64,000 nt of DNA. It comes from Tenacibaculum tangerinum. GTDB taxonomy: Bacteria > Bacteroidota > Bacteroidia > Flavobacteriales > Flavobacteriaceae. The stretch covers positions 496,001 through 560,000 of the forward strand of contig NZ_CP122539.1 in NCBI RefSeq assembly GCF_029853675.1, written 5' to 3'. Position 1 is the first letter of the stretch, and each line of letters opens with the position of its first letter. Positions 43,268 to 53,905 of the stretch are shown here, in pieces. The position numbers were made by a program, and so were the translations under genes. The notes below the pieces were generated by a model that saw only the letters and a list, made by a program, of their open reading frames with translations, did not search any database and was not told the DNA's origin.

Positions 43268-45604
43268 TTATAAATTATCAGGATTGTGTTTCTTGATTTT
43301 AATTTTAACGTGTTTTGAAGCAGGCATGTTACTACCTCTAACTGTATTGTGAATCGAAACCAATACATTAGCCTCTGGAAAATAAGTGACCGTGTTTTTT
43401 TCGGGAATCGGGTATTCTACAATAATAAATAGAGGAGCAATGCGCTCTATATTATCATCATAATTATAAATATCTACTTTATCACCTGAGGCAAATCCAC
43501 CCTTTTCGATGTCCTTTTTATTCATGAAAATGACTCTTCGTTCGTTGTAAACACCACGATAGCGATCATCGAGTCCATAAATGGTAGTATTGAATTGATC
43601 GTGGGTTCTTACGGTTGCCATTAAATATTCATCTGCTGCCAAACTGTTTTCAGGTAATGATGTTATTGAAAACGGAACGCGATTCCCGTATTTTTTTGTT
43701 TGAAAGTTTCCTTCACGAACACTGTTGGGTAGGTAAAATCGCCCTTTTTCTCGTATACGCTGATTGTAGTTGTCAAAACCAGGAATACATTTTTCAATAG
43801 CATCTCTTATCGCATCATAGCTATTCATATAACGATCCCAATCAATAACACTTTTAGTGCCTAGGGTGGCTTTTGCCATACGACAAACAATATGTGTTTC
43901 ATTGATGAGATGTTTAGAAACAGGTTCCAACATTCCCTTTGACGATTCTATAACTCCCATAGCATTTTCGGTGGTTATAAATTGCAATTCTCCGTTAACA
44001 ATATCTTTCTCACTTCGAGAAATGGTAGGTAGAATAAGCGCTTCTTTACCGTGAATTAAATGAGTGCGATTAAGTTTGGTCGATACACAAACAGATAAAT
44101 CAAGTTGTCTCATGGCATGGGCGGTATAATTAGTATCGGGCGTTGCCGACAAGAAATTTCCTCCCATACTAAAATGTACTTTCACCTTTCCTTGGTGCAT
44201 TGCTTTCACGGTATCTACCACATCATGGCCATGTTCTCTGGGTGGGTTAAAACCGTATACTTCTTCCAACTTGTCTAATTGTGCTTTTGAAGGACGGCTG
44301 TTAATAAGCATGGTTCTGTTACCTTGAACATTACTATGACCTCTAACAGGACACGAACCTGCACCAGGTTTCCCTATACTTCCTTTTAGAAACAATAAAT
44401 TGAGAATTTCTCTTAAAATTTCGACACCATTTGGTTGTTGAGTAACGCCCATACCCCAGCAAACGATAATACGATTTTTATAAGCCAACATTTCCGCAGC
44501 CTCCTGTATGATTTCTCCAGAAATACCTGAAGCACTTGCCAGCTCATCGAAATTATAATCTTCTATTTCCTTGATAAACTCTTCATATCCTGTCGTTTTA
44601 TTTTTAATAAAGTCTTGATCGAAAACCTTGCCCGGATGCTCCTTTTCGAAATTCAATAATAATAGCTCAATTGCTTTTAACAACGCCAAATCGCCGTTAA
44701 TACTCACAGGAAGATACAAATCGGCAATATCTGTTCCTTTTCCAAGAACACCCTTTATTGATTGTGGGTCTCTAAAACCAAGCAAACCAGCTTCGGGAAG
44801 TGGATTGATGGCAATGACCTTAGCACCATTATCTTTGCCCTTTTTTAGTGCGCTTAACATACGTGGAGAATTTGTGCCTGGATTTTGTCCGATAATAATA
44901 ACGATATCGGTATCATAAAAATCATTTAAAGTTACCGAACCTTTTCCAGTACCTGTAATGGAAGAAAGGGTAAAACCTGAGGTTTCATGGCACATGTTAG
45001 CACAATCGGGAAGGTTATTTGTGCCAAATTCACGGACAAAAAGTTGATACACAAATGAAGCTTCGTTACTTGTTCTTCCTGAAGTATAAAAAGCGGCTTC
45101 ATCTGGTGATTCGAGTTTATTAAGATGCTCGGCAATTTTTGTAAACGCATCTTCCCAACGAATAGGTTGATAATGTGTACCGTTTTTAGGTAAGTACATC
45201 GGCTCTGAGATTCTTCCTAGGTGCCCTATTTCATAATCGCTGAGCTGTGAAAGTTCGTATACAGAATTTTCTTTGAAAAAGAGCGGTGTTATTTTTTTCT
45301 TAGTAGCTTCTTCTGCCAAGGCTTTGGCTCCGTTTTCACAATATTCAGCAATAGGAGAGCGCTCGTCATCAGGATCGGGCCATGCACAACTCGGGCAGTC
45401 AAAACCGTCAAATTGATTCATTTTAAACAAGGCTTTTCCACCTCTCACCAATGTTTTTTGTTTGAGCAAGTTTTCAATACTTTTCGCTACAGCAGGAATC
45501 CCAGCAGACCAATCTTTGAGTTTGCCTGTTCTTAGACTCATTAGTTTATAGGGAGGTTGGGCAGCAGCTTGTTTCTTAGTTTCCTTTTTGGTTTTGTTGC
45601 TCAT
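43268..45604 (-). CDS. FdhF/YdeP-family molybdopterin oxidoreductase
   Basis: A 778-residue enzyme of the formate-dehydrogenase-like group. YdeP-type hallmarks are FDCPSCAWPDP (about 66-76), RWEDAFTKIAEHL, NMCHETSGF (about 204-212), and GIGQNPGTNSPRML-type segments (here IIGQNPGTNSPRML, about 236-249), with the C-terminal molybdopterin dinucleotide-binding domain (about 640-770). No Tat signal is present, so it is cytoplasmic. E. coli YdeP is linked to acid resistance; the true substrate is unknown. No fdhD or other partner is adjacent. Confidence 0.9.
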   Translation of the reverse strand: MSNKTKKETKKQAAAQPPYKLMSLRTGKLKDWSAGIPAVAKSIENLLKQKTLVRGGKALFKMNQFDGFDCPSCAWPDPDDERSPIAEYCENGAKALAEEATKKKITPLFFKENSVYELSQLSDYEIGHLGRISEPMYLPKNGTHYQPIRWEDAFTKIAEHLNKLESPDEAAFYTSGRTSNEASFVYQLFVREFGTNNLPDCANMCHETSGFTLSSITGTGKGSVTLNDFYDTDIVIIIGQNPGTNSPRMLSALKKGKDNGAKVIAINPLPEAGLLGFRDPQSIKGVLGKGTDIADLYLPVSINGDLALLKAIELLLLNFEKEHPGKVFDQDFIKNKTTGYEEFIKEIEDYNFDELASASGISGEIIQEAAEMLAYKNRIIVCWGMGVTQQPNGVEILREILNLLFLKGSIGKPGAGSCPVRGHSNVQGNRTMLINSRPSKAQLDKLEEVYGFNPPREHGHDVVDTVKAMHQGKVKVHFSMGGNFLSATPDTNYTAHAMRQLDLSVCVSTKLNRTHLIHGKEALILPTISRSEKDIVNGELQFITTENAMGVIESSKGMLEPVSKHLINETHIVCRMAKATLGTKSVIDWDRYMNSYDAIRDAIEKCIPGFDNYNQRIREKGRFYLPNSVREGNFQTKKYGNRVPFSITSLPENSLAADEYLMATVRTHDQFNTTIYGLDDRYRGVYNERRVIFMNKKDIEKGGFASGDKVDIYNYDDNIERIAPLFIIVEYPIPEKNTVTYFPEANVLVSIHNTVRGSNMPASKHVKIKIKKHNPDNL

Positions 45605-45708
45605 GGTTTTTAGTGCTAATCTTAATTTTTTATAAAGTTACTGAAAAAACTGTGAAGTTTAGAAAATAGATAAGTGTTAAGAAAATGTAAAAAAAAACAG
45701 TATTTACT

Positions 45709-45740
45709 TTTGGAAAACAGGATATTACTATATATGTTTG
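45709..45740 (+). promoter_or_regulatory. Full flavobacterial promoter for the large surface-protein locus
   Basis: TTTG at 45709-45712 and TATGTTTG at 45733-45740 with a 20-nt spacer, matching TTTG / TAnnTTTG. It is 36 nt before the first gene. A short hairpin (TAGAGT / ACTCTA, 45741-45759) follows in the leader. Confidence 0.75.
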
Positions 45741-45776
45741 TAGAGTGTAAGTTACTCTAATCTCCTAATATTGCGT

Positions 45777-48700
45777 ATGAAAAAAATTACTTTTTTCTTT
45801 ATTTTTCTTTTTTGTCAATTCGTTTTTTCTTCAAATCCAATTTTTAAAGATACTATTACTGGAAAAAATGGATATCCGACTTCCGTAACATTTTCTTCAA
45901 AAACTAAAGGAGAATTCGATTTTGAGTATCTCAAGAACAAGTATTCCAATCCTATAATAGACAGTATTAAGGCCAAAGCAAAGTCAGTTTTTGAAACTAT
46001 ACAAAAGACAGGAAGTTATGTTGATATCCTAGGTTCTGATGATATGATAAGCTTACCCGTTGGGGTAAAAAAGAAAATAGGAAATTATACAGCTATTTTG
46101 GGAGTTAGCAAGGCGAAATTTTTTCCTGATTATACTGAAGTAACTTTATTTGCTAAATTGACTGTAGGACAAATAGGAGCCAATGGAAAACAAACAGAAC
46201 TTTTTTTTGGAGCAGATAATGTTAAGATATCACACAGTGGTGGAATTTATGGAGACACGAATATTTCATTATTTGGCGATGTAGCGATTCCTATACAAGG
46301 AAATAATGCCTTATTAGAGTTAAAAGGCGGTTTTAATATGAAAACAGGAATTGTTGAAAATAAAACATACGTTACCATAGATTGTTCAGGAATCAAGGAG
46401 ATAGGAGTTGCTGCAGACGTTTTGTTTTCTAGAGAGTTGTTAGAGCCCTTAGACTCCAATTATACGGTTATTCAAGATACAAAAACAAGAGTTAAAGGTT
46501 CTTTCAAAACAGTAGTGTCAGATTGGAATGATATCATGGCAGAAATAAACTTGAGTCATCCATTTCAAATTAAGGACAAAAACACCACAGCAGGTAGAGG
46601 TAAAGGGGGACTAATCTTTGAGGTTAAGACGGCTGTTTTTGATTTTAGCGATCTCAGAAATTCAGAGAATGTTAATTTTCCAAAAAGCTATAAAGAAAAG
46701 TACTTAATACCAGGAAATGAAGAGTTATGGCGAGGAGTTTTTATAGAAAAAATAAAAGTGACTTTGCCTGAAGAGTTTATGAAAAGGAATGAAGAAAATA
46801 GACTTAGTATTTCAGCTGAAAAATTTTTAATTGATGGAGAAGGAATAACGGGTAGTTTTGCTATAGAAAATCTTTTTTCAATTGAAGAAGGAATAGCTTC
46901 AGGTTGGCCAATTTCTGTATCGGATTTACATGCATCTTTTACAGCAAATAAAATAACAGGAGGTGGTTTTGGTGGTCACGTAGCTTTGCCTACTTCAGGA
47001 AAAGTTACCAAAGAAGATATAATTAATCAAACCGAACTTGCAAAAGGAATAAGAAAAGCCATCAAATACACAGCTATAATAGATGTTGGAAATGATGAAT
47101 ATACTTTAGCCTTAGACCCCATAGCCAAAGAAGGATTAAACTTTCCGGTTTTTATGGCAGAGGCACATTTAAAATCAAATTCAAGTGTAACGCTTAAAGT
47201 TAAGGAAGGAAAGTTTAGGCCTAAAGCCAATTTGTATGGTAGTTTAACAATTAAAGGAGGCGGTAGTGCAACAAGTAAACTGATTAATTTTAAAGGAATT
47301 ACTTTTGAAAATTTACAGCTACAAACAGAAAACCCCTTAATATTAGTTGATTATATGGGCTACGAAGGAAAAGCTTTTAGCTTTTCAAATTTTCCCGTTA
47401 CAATATCAGATATCAATGTAACCACTAACGACCAAAAGGCGTCGTTAGGTTTTGATCTTGATGTTAACTTAATGGGAAAAGGGTTTTCTGGGAAAACTAA
47501 ATTAGAAATTATTGGAAAATTTCAAGAAGAAGAAAAGATTCATAGTTGGAAATATGAAAATGTTAAAATCCATAAAATTGATGTTACTGCTGATTTAGGA
47601 AGTGTTAAGTTTAAAGGACTTGTTGATGTCAAAGATAATGATCCTGTTTATGGAAATGGTTTTTACGGAGAGTTAGAAGCCGACTTTAACAGTATCAACG
47701 TTAAAGCGACAGCTTGGTTCGGAAAAACTGACGTGAGGTATTGGTATGTAGATGCCTATGCAGATTTATCGGCTATGAGAGTTAAGCCAAAGATACATCC
47801 TGTTGAAATTAATGGCTTTGGAGGTGGTGCTTACTATCATATGAAAAAGACATCTAATCCACCAAAATTAGTATATCAAGGAGAGTTAGATGATAAAGGA
47901 AATCCAATACCCGTGATAACTCCAAAACCACCCTCTGGAATGGATTATACACCAGATGCCAATTCTGGTTTAGGCTTTAGAGCTATGTTAGGTTTTGCTT
48001 TGGCAAATGAAAGTGCTTTTAACGGAAAAGTAGGTTTTGAAATGGCTTTCAATAACCATGGAGGTTTGAACAGAATATTTTTCTTTGGTGAAGCTCATAT
48101 AATGAAGGGGATTGATGTTAAGTTTGGAGATAAGTTTAAAGAAAAACTCACAAAACTAGAAAATAAAATTAATGATTTAGGCGATAATCAATTAATAAAA
48201 GATTTGAAAGAAACAAATCTAGTAGAATATAGTAAAGTATCTTTTCCACAAGATGGATTAACTTTTGATGCAGGAATTGATGCTCATTTTTCTATGGAAA
48301 TGGATTTTGTAAATAACTCTTTTCATAGTGAAATGGAAGTATATGTAAATACACCAGGAAACTTTTTTAGTGGTGTTGGAGATAGAGGAAGAGCTGGTTG
48401 GGCTGTTTTTCATACAGGTCCAGAAGGATGGTATTTGCACATGGGAACTCCAAAAGATCGTATAGGACTTAGAGTAGGGATAGGAGGATTTAGTGTAAAA
48501 GCAACCACTTACTTAATGATTGGAGACAAGTTACCTGGAAGTCCACCACCTCCACAAGCAGTTGCAGATATTTTAGGAGTAAGCCTTAATAGCTTGGACT
48601 ACATGAGAGATTTGAATGCATTGGGCGATGGTAAAGGTTTTGCTATCGGTATGGATTTTAGTCTTGATACAGGAAACATGAACTTTTTAATGTTTTATGC

Positions 48701-50492
48701 CCGATTTAGAGCTGGGTTAGGTTTTGATATTATGATTAAAGATTATGGAGAAACGGCATGTAAGGGGAGTGGACAAATTGGTATAGATGGATGGTATGCA
48801 AACGGACAAGCTTATGCGTATTTAGAAGGAGAGCTTGGTATACGAGTTAATTTATGGTTTTACAAGGCAAAAATACCTATAGTTAAAGCTGGGGCAGCAG
48901 TTTTATTACAGGCAAAATTACCAAATCCTAGCTGGTTTAGAGGTTATGTTGGAGGACATTTTAGTGTGTTAGGAGGTATGATAAAAGGGCGTTTCAGGTT
49001 TAAAATTGAGCTCGGTGAAGAATGTGAGATAATTGGAGGAGCCCCATTAGGAGGGATGAAAATAATTTCAGGAGTAACCCCCAATGATGGTGCTACCGAG
49101 ATAGATGTATTTACAGCACCGCAATCAGCATTCAATATGAAAATTAATAAACCTTTTGAATTAGAAGACGATAAAGGAGTTAAAACCTACAGAATCTTGT
49201 TAGATGAATTTACTGTAAAAAGTGAAGGAAAAACAATTGAAGGAGAATTAGAGTGGAATGAGTCGCAAGATGTGGTAAATTTTATTTCATTTGATGTATT
49301 ACCACCTCAAAAAAGTATTCAAGTAAAAGTAGCAGTTAGTTTTCAAGAACTCAAGTCGGGAACTTGGGTAACATTGATGCATGATGGTAAGAAAGCACAA
49401 GAGATAGAAGAAAGAACTTTTACTACAGGTGTAGCACCAGACTACATACCGATTGAGAATATACTATATAGCTATCCTGTAATAAACCAAAAATATTTCT
49501 ATCAAAATGAGAGTACAGCAGGTTATGTAAAACTAAAAAGAGGGCAACCTTATTTGTTTGCACCTGAAACAAATTGGGAGCAGAAAGTAACATACAGCAA
49601 CGTAGAAGGACATGTTTTTACAAATTCGGTTTCATACAGTATAGGAAACAGACAGGTTAATTTTAAGCTTGGCGAATTTAATAATCAAAAGAAATATACT
49701 CTTACATTCATAAGTTCACCTGAAGCTGAAGAAGATTCAGAAAATACGGTTTCTTATACAAAACAAGATACTGGTTACGAAGGAAATACAGTAGAGGTTA
49801 AAAATAAAGAGGTACAGAATATTGTTAATGACCAAGCAACAACTGAATTATTATCCTATGATTTTTCCATAAGTGAATATAATACGTTCGCGAGAAAAAT
49901 AGAAAATAAAAGGGTAGTGAAGCACTACTTAGAGCCGATATATTCTGATGTACATGCTATTCAAACAGACGTTAGAGAGTCAGAGAGATTTGATAGAATT
50001 GAACTAGAAGGAGGTAAATATTCTGGGGAACAACCTTTAATTGAAGTAGAAGCAATTCTTGACGATAATTATTATGAAGATAGAATTTATCAGTTGCTTT
50101 ATGAAAAGTATCCTTTAGAAGCAGAATTTACAGTTAATAGAGATGTAAAAGTTTTAGGTATACCTCCTAAAAAAGGAATTGATATCTTAACTTGGTATGT
50201 GCCTTATTTAAGAAATAATCCTACATTCTCATTATTAGATAAACGAATTCCTTATCGATATAATTTACCATATCATTATAAGAGAGACTTTATAGATATA
50301 CAATACAAAGTAGTGAATAAGTATTTAAATAACCCCACTGAATATGCATCACAAATACAGAAGTACAATTATATAATTAATGGAGTATTTCCTGCAATAT
50401 GGTCAGGAAGATATAAAGTTAAAATGCAATATGTAATGCCAGGTGGTGTGTTAGGAACCAGTGCAGTATTCAAATATAAAAATCCTTTTTAA
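45777..50492 (+). CDS. Very large secreted beta-rich protein, family unknown
   Basis: A 1571-residue protein with a Sec signal peptide (MKKITFFFIFLFCQFVFSSNP). The body is Gly-, Lys- and Val-rich and predicted mostly beta, with repeated alternating strands (for example GGGFGGHVALPTSGKV, GFGGGAYYHM, GLGFRAMLGFALANESAFNGKVGFEM) that recall large beta-barrel or beta-helix surface proteins. No T9SS sorting domain or lipobox is seen; the last ~450 residues include an immunoglobulin-like stretch (about 1120-1220). No family is recognised. It is the first gene of a co-directional locus with an FN3 protein, two SprB-ended proteins, a giant SprB-repeat protein and a PKD lipoprotein. TTG two codons upstream is rejected in favour of ATG at 45777. 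Its stop overlaps the ATG of the next reading frame (TAATG). Confidence 0.75.
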   Translation: MKKITFFFIFLFCQFVFSSNPIFKDTITGKNGYPTSVTFSSKTKGEFDFEYLKNKYSNPIIDSIKAKAKSVFETIQKTGSYVDILGSDDMISLPVGVKKKIGNYTAILGVSKAKFFPDYTEVTLFAKLTVGQIGANGKQTELFFGADNVKISHSGGIYGDTNISLFGDVAIPIQGNNALLELKGGFNMKTGIVENKTYVTIDCSGIKEIGVAADVLFSRELLEPLDSNYTVIQDTKTRVKGSFKTVVSDWNDIMAEINLSHPFQIKDKNTTAGRGKGGLIFEVKTAVFDFSDLRNSENVNFPKSYKEKYLIPGNEELWRGVFIEKIKVTLPEEFMKRNEENRLSISAEKFLIDGEGITGSFAIENLFSIEEGIASGWPISVSDLHASFTANKITGGGFGGHVALPTSGKVTKEDIINQTELAKGIRKAIKYTAIIDVGNDEYTLALDPIAKEGLNFPVFMAEAHLKSNSSVTLKVKEGKFRPKANLYGSLTIKGGGSATSKLINFKGITFENLQLQTENPLILVDYMGYEGKAFSFSNFPVTISDINVTTNDQKASLGFDLDVNLMGKGFSGKTKLEIIGKFQEEEKIHSWKYENVKIHKIDVTADLGSVKFKGLVDVKDNDPVYGNGFYGELEADFNSINVKATAWFGKTDVRYWYVDAYADLSAMRVKPKIHPVEINGFGGGAYYHMKKTSNPPKLVYQGELDDKGNPIPVITPKPPSGMDYTPDANSGLGFRAMLGFALANESAFNGKVGFEMAFNNHGGLNRIFFFGEAHIMKGIDVKFGDKFKEKLTKLENKINDLGDNQLIKDLKETNLVEYSKVSFPQDGLTFDAGIDAHFSMEMDFVNNSFHSEMEVYVNTPGNFFSGVGDRGRAGWAVFHTGPEGWYLHMGTPKDRIGLRVGIGGFSVKATTYLMIGDKLPGSPPPPQAVADILGVSLNSLDYMRDLNALGDGKGFAIGMDFSLDTGNMNFLMFYARFRAGLGFDIMIKDYGETACKGSGQIGIDGWYANGQAYAYLEGELGIRVNLWFYKAKIPIVKAGAAVLLQAKLPNPSWFRGYVGGHFSVLGGMIKGRFRFKIELGEECEIIGGAPLGGMKIISGVTPNDGATEIDVFTAPQSAFNMKINKPFELEDDKGVKTYRILLDEFTVKSEGKTIEGELEWNESQDVVNFISFDVLPPQKSIQVKVAVSFQELKSGTWVTLMHDGKKAQEIEERTFTTGVAPDYIPIENILYSYPVINQKYFYQNESTAGYVKLKRGQPYLFAPETNWEQKVTYSNVEGHVFTNSVSYSIGNRQVNFKLGEFNNQKKYTLTFISSPEAEEDSENTVSYTKQDTGYEGNTVEVKNKEVQNIVNDQATTELLSYDFSISEYNTFARKIENKRVVKHYLEPIYSDVHAIQTDVRESERFDRIELEGGKYSGEQPLIEVEAILDDNYYEDRIYQLLYEKYPLEAEFTVNRDVKVLGIPPKKGIDILTWYVPYLRNNPTFSLLDKRIPYRYNLPYHYKRDFIDIQYKVVNKYLNNPTEYASQIQKYNYIINGVFPAIWSGRYKVKMQYVMPGGVLGTSAVFKYKNPF

Positions 50493-50520
50493 TGCGATTT
50501 GAAAAAAAATAAATATAGTA

Positions 50521-52584
50521 TTGCTAATTTTTACGCTATCAACCTTGGTCGCTTTTTCGCAACAAAGAGAAAATGAAAAGAATGAAGTAAGGGTATTGGC
50601 AAGACCGCATAGTACTCAGAAAATAATGTTGCGTTGGGGTGCTACAACCCCAATGTCGTTTAGAAAATTGGCAAAGTATGGATACAATTTAAAAAGATAT
50701 ACCATTAGTATTAGCGAGCAAACATTATCAAAACCGATAGAAAAAGACTTAGGTGTTTTTAAACCAGCAGAACCCCAAAAATGGATTGACATAATAGAGA
50801 AGAATAACAATGCCGCTATTATGGCACAATCATTATTTGGAGAAAGTTTTAATGTAGAAGGAGTAGGTCCTTTACAAGGAATTATCAATATGTCTCAAGA
50901 ACAAGAACAGCGATTTACTTGGGCATTATATGTAGCCGATCAAGATTTTGAAGTAGCAAAGCTAGCTGGTTTAGGGTTTGAAGACTTACAAGTGAAATCT
51001 ACAGAAAAATATGTTTATAAAGTTTTTTCTTTAGTGCCGAAAGAAGAAATGAAAATTAAAGATGGAGGAGTCTTTGTTGGACTTCAAGATTATCAAGAAT
51101 TACCAAAGCCACTAGATTTAGCTGCTATTTTTGATGATGAAAGAGTAATGTTAAATTGGAATTATGCAATTCATAAAAACGAATTTAACAGCTATTTTAT
51201 AGAGCGCTCTGAAGATGGTAAGACTTTCAATCAACTTAACAAGTTACCATATACTACATTGAATAGTGGCGGTAGAGTTGATACTAAAAGAATTTATTAC
51301 ACAGACTCTATTCAGAATAACAAAACGTACTACTACAGAGTAAAAGGAAGAACTCCGTTTGGAGAGTTAAGTCCACCATCGGAAGTTATTTCAGGAAAAG
51401 GATTGAAAGTATTGCCCTACGTGCCTAAAATTTCAAGTAAAAAGGTTGTAAATAATAATAAGAGTGTGGTTTTAGAGTGGGAATTTTTAGAGGAAGGACT
51501 CGATTTTATTACAGGTTTTGAACTGAATAAAAGTAATAAAGCTAATGATTCATACAGTACTGTTGTTAAAGACATATCAAAAAATACAAGAAAAATTCAA
51601 TACAATAAATTAGATGCTACGAACTACTTTACAATTACTGCCATAGGAAAAGAAGGAAATAGTAGAACATCTTATCCTGTACTCGTACAGCCGGTAGATT
51701 CAATTCCACCAGTAAAACCAATAGGATTAGAAGGAAAAGTAGACAGTTTGGGAGTAGTTACTTTACAATGGAAAAAGAATAGTGAACCTGATATGTTAGG
51801 CTATCGAGTTTTTAAAGGAAACAATGCAAAGGAAGAGTTTTCACAAATTACGGTAAGTCCACACATAGCCACTACTTTTTATGATAGTGTTTCAGTAAAA
51901 AGTTTAAATAACAAAGTGTATTATAAAATAGTAGCAGTAGATAAAAGATACAATATGTCTAAATACTCAGATGTTTTAGTATTGAAGAAACCAGATTTTA
52001 TACCGCCAGCACCACCTGTAATAACATCTTACAATGTTGAAAAGGAAACGGTAGACCTAACTTGGGCTAATAGTCAAAGTAATGATATGGCAAAGCATGA
52101 GGTTTACAGACGTGTAAGAGATAGTATTCAATGGAATCTAATTGCTACGTTACCAAAAGATACTTTGCATATTGAATATACGAACTGGAAGGATACCAAT
52201 GTAGAAGGAAGTACCGCATATCAATACCTAATAAAAGCTGTAGACGAAAGTAATTTATCTTCAACAAATACAAAACATACCACTATTGAAGTACCAAGAT
52301 TTAATCTGATTAAAGGTATTAAGGGGTTGAATAGTTATGTAGACAAAACAAATGGATTTATAGAATTATTTTGGAAAACAGTAAATAAAGAAGCAATTGT
52401 AGAAATTATGATTTACAAAGGAAAACAAGATGAAAAAAAATCTTTATTGAAGAATGTGTTACCAACTACCAATAGAATAGTAGATGAGGATATAAAACCT
52501 AATAATATATACAACTACATATTTCGCCCAGTATTTGTTGATGGTAGCTTAGGAGAAATAAAAAAAATAGAGGTAAAATATTAA
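50521..52584 (+). CDS. Secreted FN3-domain protein with an interrupted start
   Basis: 687 residues in the open frame, with three to four fibronectin type III-like domains (about 205-300, 300-395, 400-500, 505-600) marked by YYYRVKGRT, TFYDSVSVKSLNNKVYYKIVAVD and YQYLIKAVDESN patterns. The open frame has only a TTG start inside a signal peptide. An ATG at 50492, overlapping the upstream stop, begins MRFEKK and hits a stop straight after an A8 run (50502-50509); one extra A would give a perfect signal peptide MRFEKKINIVLLIFTLSTLV. So the real start is probably 50492 with a frameshift or sequencing error at A8. Role unknown; it is the second gene of the surface locus. Confidence 0.75.
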   Translation: MLIFTLSTLVAFSQQRENEKNEVRVLARPHSTQKIMLRWGATTPMSFRKLAKYGYNLKRYTISISEQTLSKPIEKDLGVFKPAEPQKWIDIIEKNNNAAIMAQSLFGESFNVEGVGPLQGIINMSQEQEQRFTWALYVADQDFEVAKLAGLGFEDLQVKSTEKYVYKVFSLVPKEEMKIKDGGVFVGLQDYQELPKPLDLAAIFDDERVMLNWNYAIHKNEFNSYFIERSEDGKTFNQLNKLPYTTLNSGGRVDTKRIYYTDSIQNNKTYYYRVKGRTPFGELSPPSEVISGKGLKVLPYVPKISSKKVVNNNKSVVLEWEFLEEGLDFITGFELNKSNKANDSYSTVVKDISKNTRKIQYNKLDATNYFTITAIGKEGNSRTSYPVLVQPVDSIPPVKPIGLEGKVDSLGVVTLQWKKNSEPDMLGYRVFKGNNAKEEFSQITVSPHIATTFYDSVSVKSLNNKVYYKIVAVDKRYNMSKYSDVLVLKKPDFIPPAPPVITSYNVEKETVDLTWANSQSNDMAKHEVYRRVRDSIQWNLIATLPKDTLHIEYTNWKDTNVEGSTAYQYLIKAVDESNLSSTNTKHTTIEVPRFNLIKGIKGLNSYVDKTNGFIELFWKTVNKEAIVEIMIYKGKQDEKKSLLKNVLPTTNRIVDEDIKPNNIYNYIFRPVFVDGSLGEIKKIEVKY

Positions 52585-52591
52585 ATTAGTT

Positions 52592-53905
52592 ATGAAAAGA
52601 AGAATACTATTATTTACTTTCTTGTTAATTTACTATACGGGATTCTCTCAATCGGAGTTGTATGTTTTGGTGAAGTTACCAGTAAATAATACGGGTTCAG
52701 ATGGTGCAGGAGATTGTGATGGAAGGCTAGGTGATTACAATAGTGGGTATTCTTATAATTATGGTACTGGAGGTTATGTTATTAATAACAATTCAGTTTA
52801 CATAAAGATAGATTATCAGGAAGGTTATAATGATGATCCAGATCCATATGGATGTAACGGACCATGTGGACAATATTCTGAGGTATGTAGCGGTATTGAG
52901 TATGAAAAAACATTTAATCATTATGACTCTTATTATAACTCATACAATGGACCTGATCCTATAGAATGTGGGTCTGATGCTTGTTTTCCTATAAACTATC
53001 ATGCTGTTTTGTTACCAAAAATAACTTCTCCAGTAGATAGAAGATGTGAGCGACAACCCCTGTTTTCTCAGTATTCAGATGGAGTAAACCATGATGTAAC
53101 AGGTTTGGTATGGGAGTATTACAGTACTACGGGTTGGAAACCGATTCCAAGTTATCAAAATAGGTACCCTTTAAATGTGAGTTTGTTAGATATTTTTGGA
53201 ACAGGTTGGAGAAGTCAATTTAACGGTAACTTACAATTACGGTTTAAGTTTACTGCACCTTTTACCAATGATGTTATTTACTCTTTCAGTACCTACACTA
53301 TACAGTTAATTGAATGTTCACCTGAATTGGTGTATGATCCTCCTACACTTATACCAACCTTATGTAATTATAGTAGCGATGGAAGCTTCACAATGATAGT
53401 AAATAGGGATTTGATTACAAATGAAAAAATGATAGTTTCTTTATACAAAGAAGACAATACTAACCCCAATGGTTATAGCTTTTTAACACAAGAAGAGACT
53501 ACCATATTACTTAATAATAATGGTGCCTATAGTTATACGTGGCAAGGAGGTTTGTTACCAGATATACCATATCTAATAAAATTTCAAACATTAATAGGAA
53601 ATGGAGGAATACCAGAAACAGACCCGAGTTGGGCAAGTTTAAATGTATCAAACTCATTTACAATACCTACAGCAACCAAAGTAGAATTCAAAGCAAAAAA
53701 ACTCAACGATGAAAACTGCTTTAAAGTAAACGATGGTAAGATGGAACTTTTTGATGTGACAGGGGAAACAGGAAGAACCTTTGAATATCAAATAAATAAT
53801 AATTCTTGGATTTCATTTACTGGAAATTCTACAATAATAAATGGATTAGGAAAAGGAGTTTACAAAATAAGAGTTAGAGACAGCGAAAAATGTGTAGCAA
53901 GGTAA
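52592..53905 (+). CDS. Secreted protein ending in a SprB-like repeat (paralogue 1)
   Basis: A 437-residue exported protein: signal peptide MKRRILLFTFLLIYYTGFSQ. Residues ~20-135 are rich in Tyr, Gly, Asp and Cys (CDGRLGDYNSGYSYNYG, DDPDPYGCNGPCG), suggesting disulfides. The C-terminal ~65 residues (CFKVNDGKMELFDVTG through GVYKIRVRDSEKCVAR) form one SprB-type repeat. There is no T9SS sorting domain. It is about 30% alike by eye to the next gene, mainly from the ECSPEL / NYSSDGSF region onward. It overlaps that gene by 16 nt. Confidence 0.7.
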   Translation: MKRRILLFTFLLIYYTGFSQSELYVLVKLPVNNTGSDGAGDCDGRLGDYNSGYSYNYGTGGYVINNNSVYIKIDYQEGYNDDPDPYGCNGPCGQYSEVCSGIEYEKTFNHYDSYYNSYNGPDPIECGSDACFPINYHAVLLPKITSPVDRRCERQPLFSQYSDGVNHDVTGLVWEYYSTTGWKPIPSYQNRYPLNVSLLDIFGTGWRSQFNGNLQLRFKFTAPFTNDVIYSFSTYTIQLIECSPELVYDPPTLIPTLCNYSSDGSFTMIVNRDLITNEKMIVSLYKEDNTNPNGYSFLTQEETTILLNNNGAYSYTWQGGLLPDIPYLIKFQTLIGNGGIPETDPSWASLNVSNSFTIPTATKVEFKAKKLNDENCFKVNDGKMELFDVTGETGRTFEYQINNNSWISFTGNSTIINGLGKGVYKIRVRDSEKCVAR

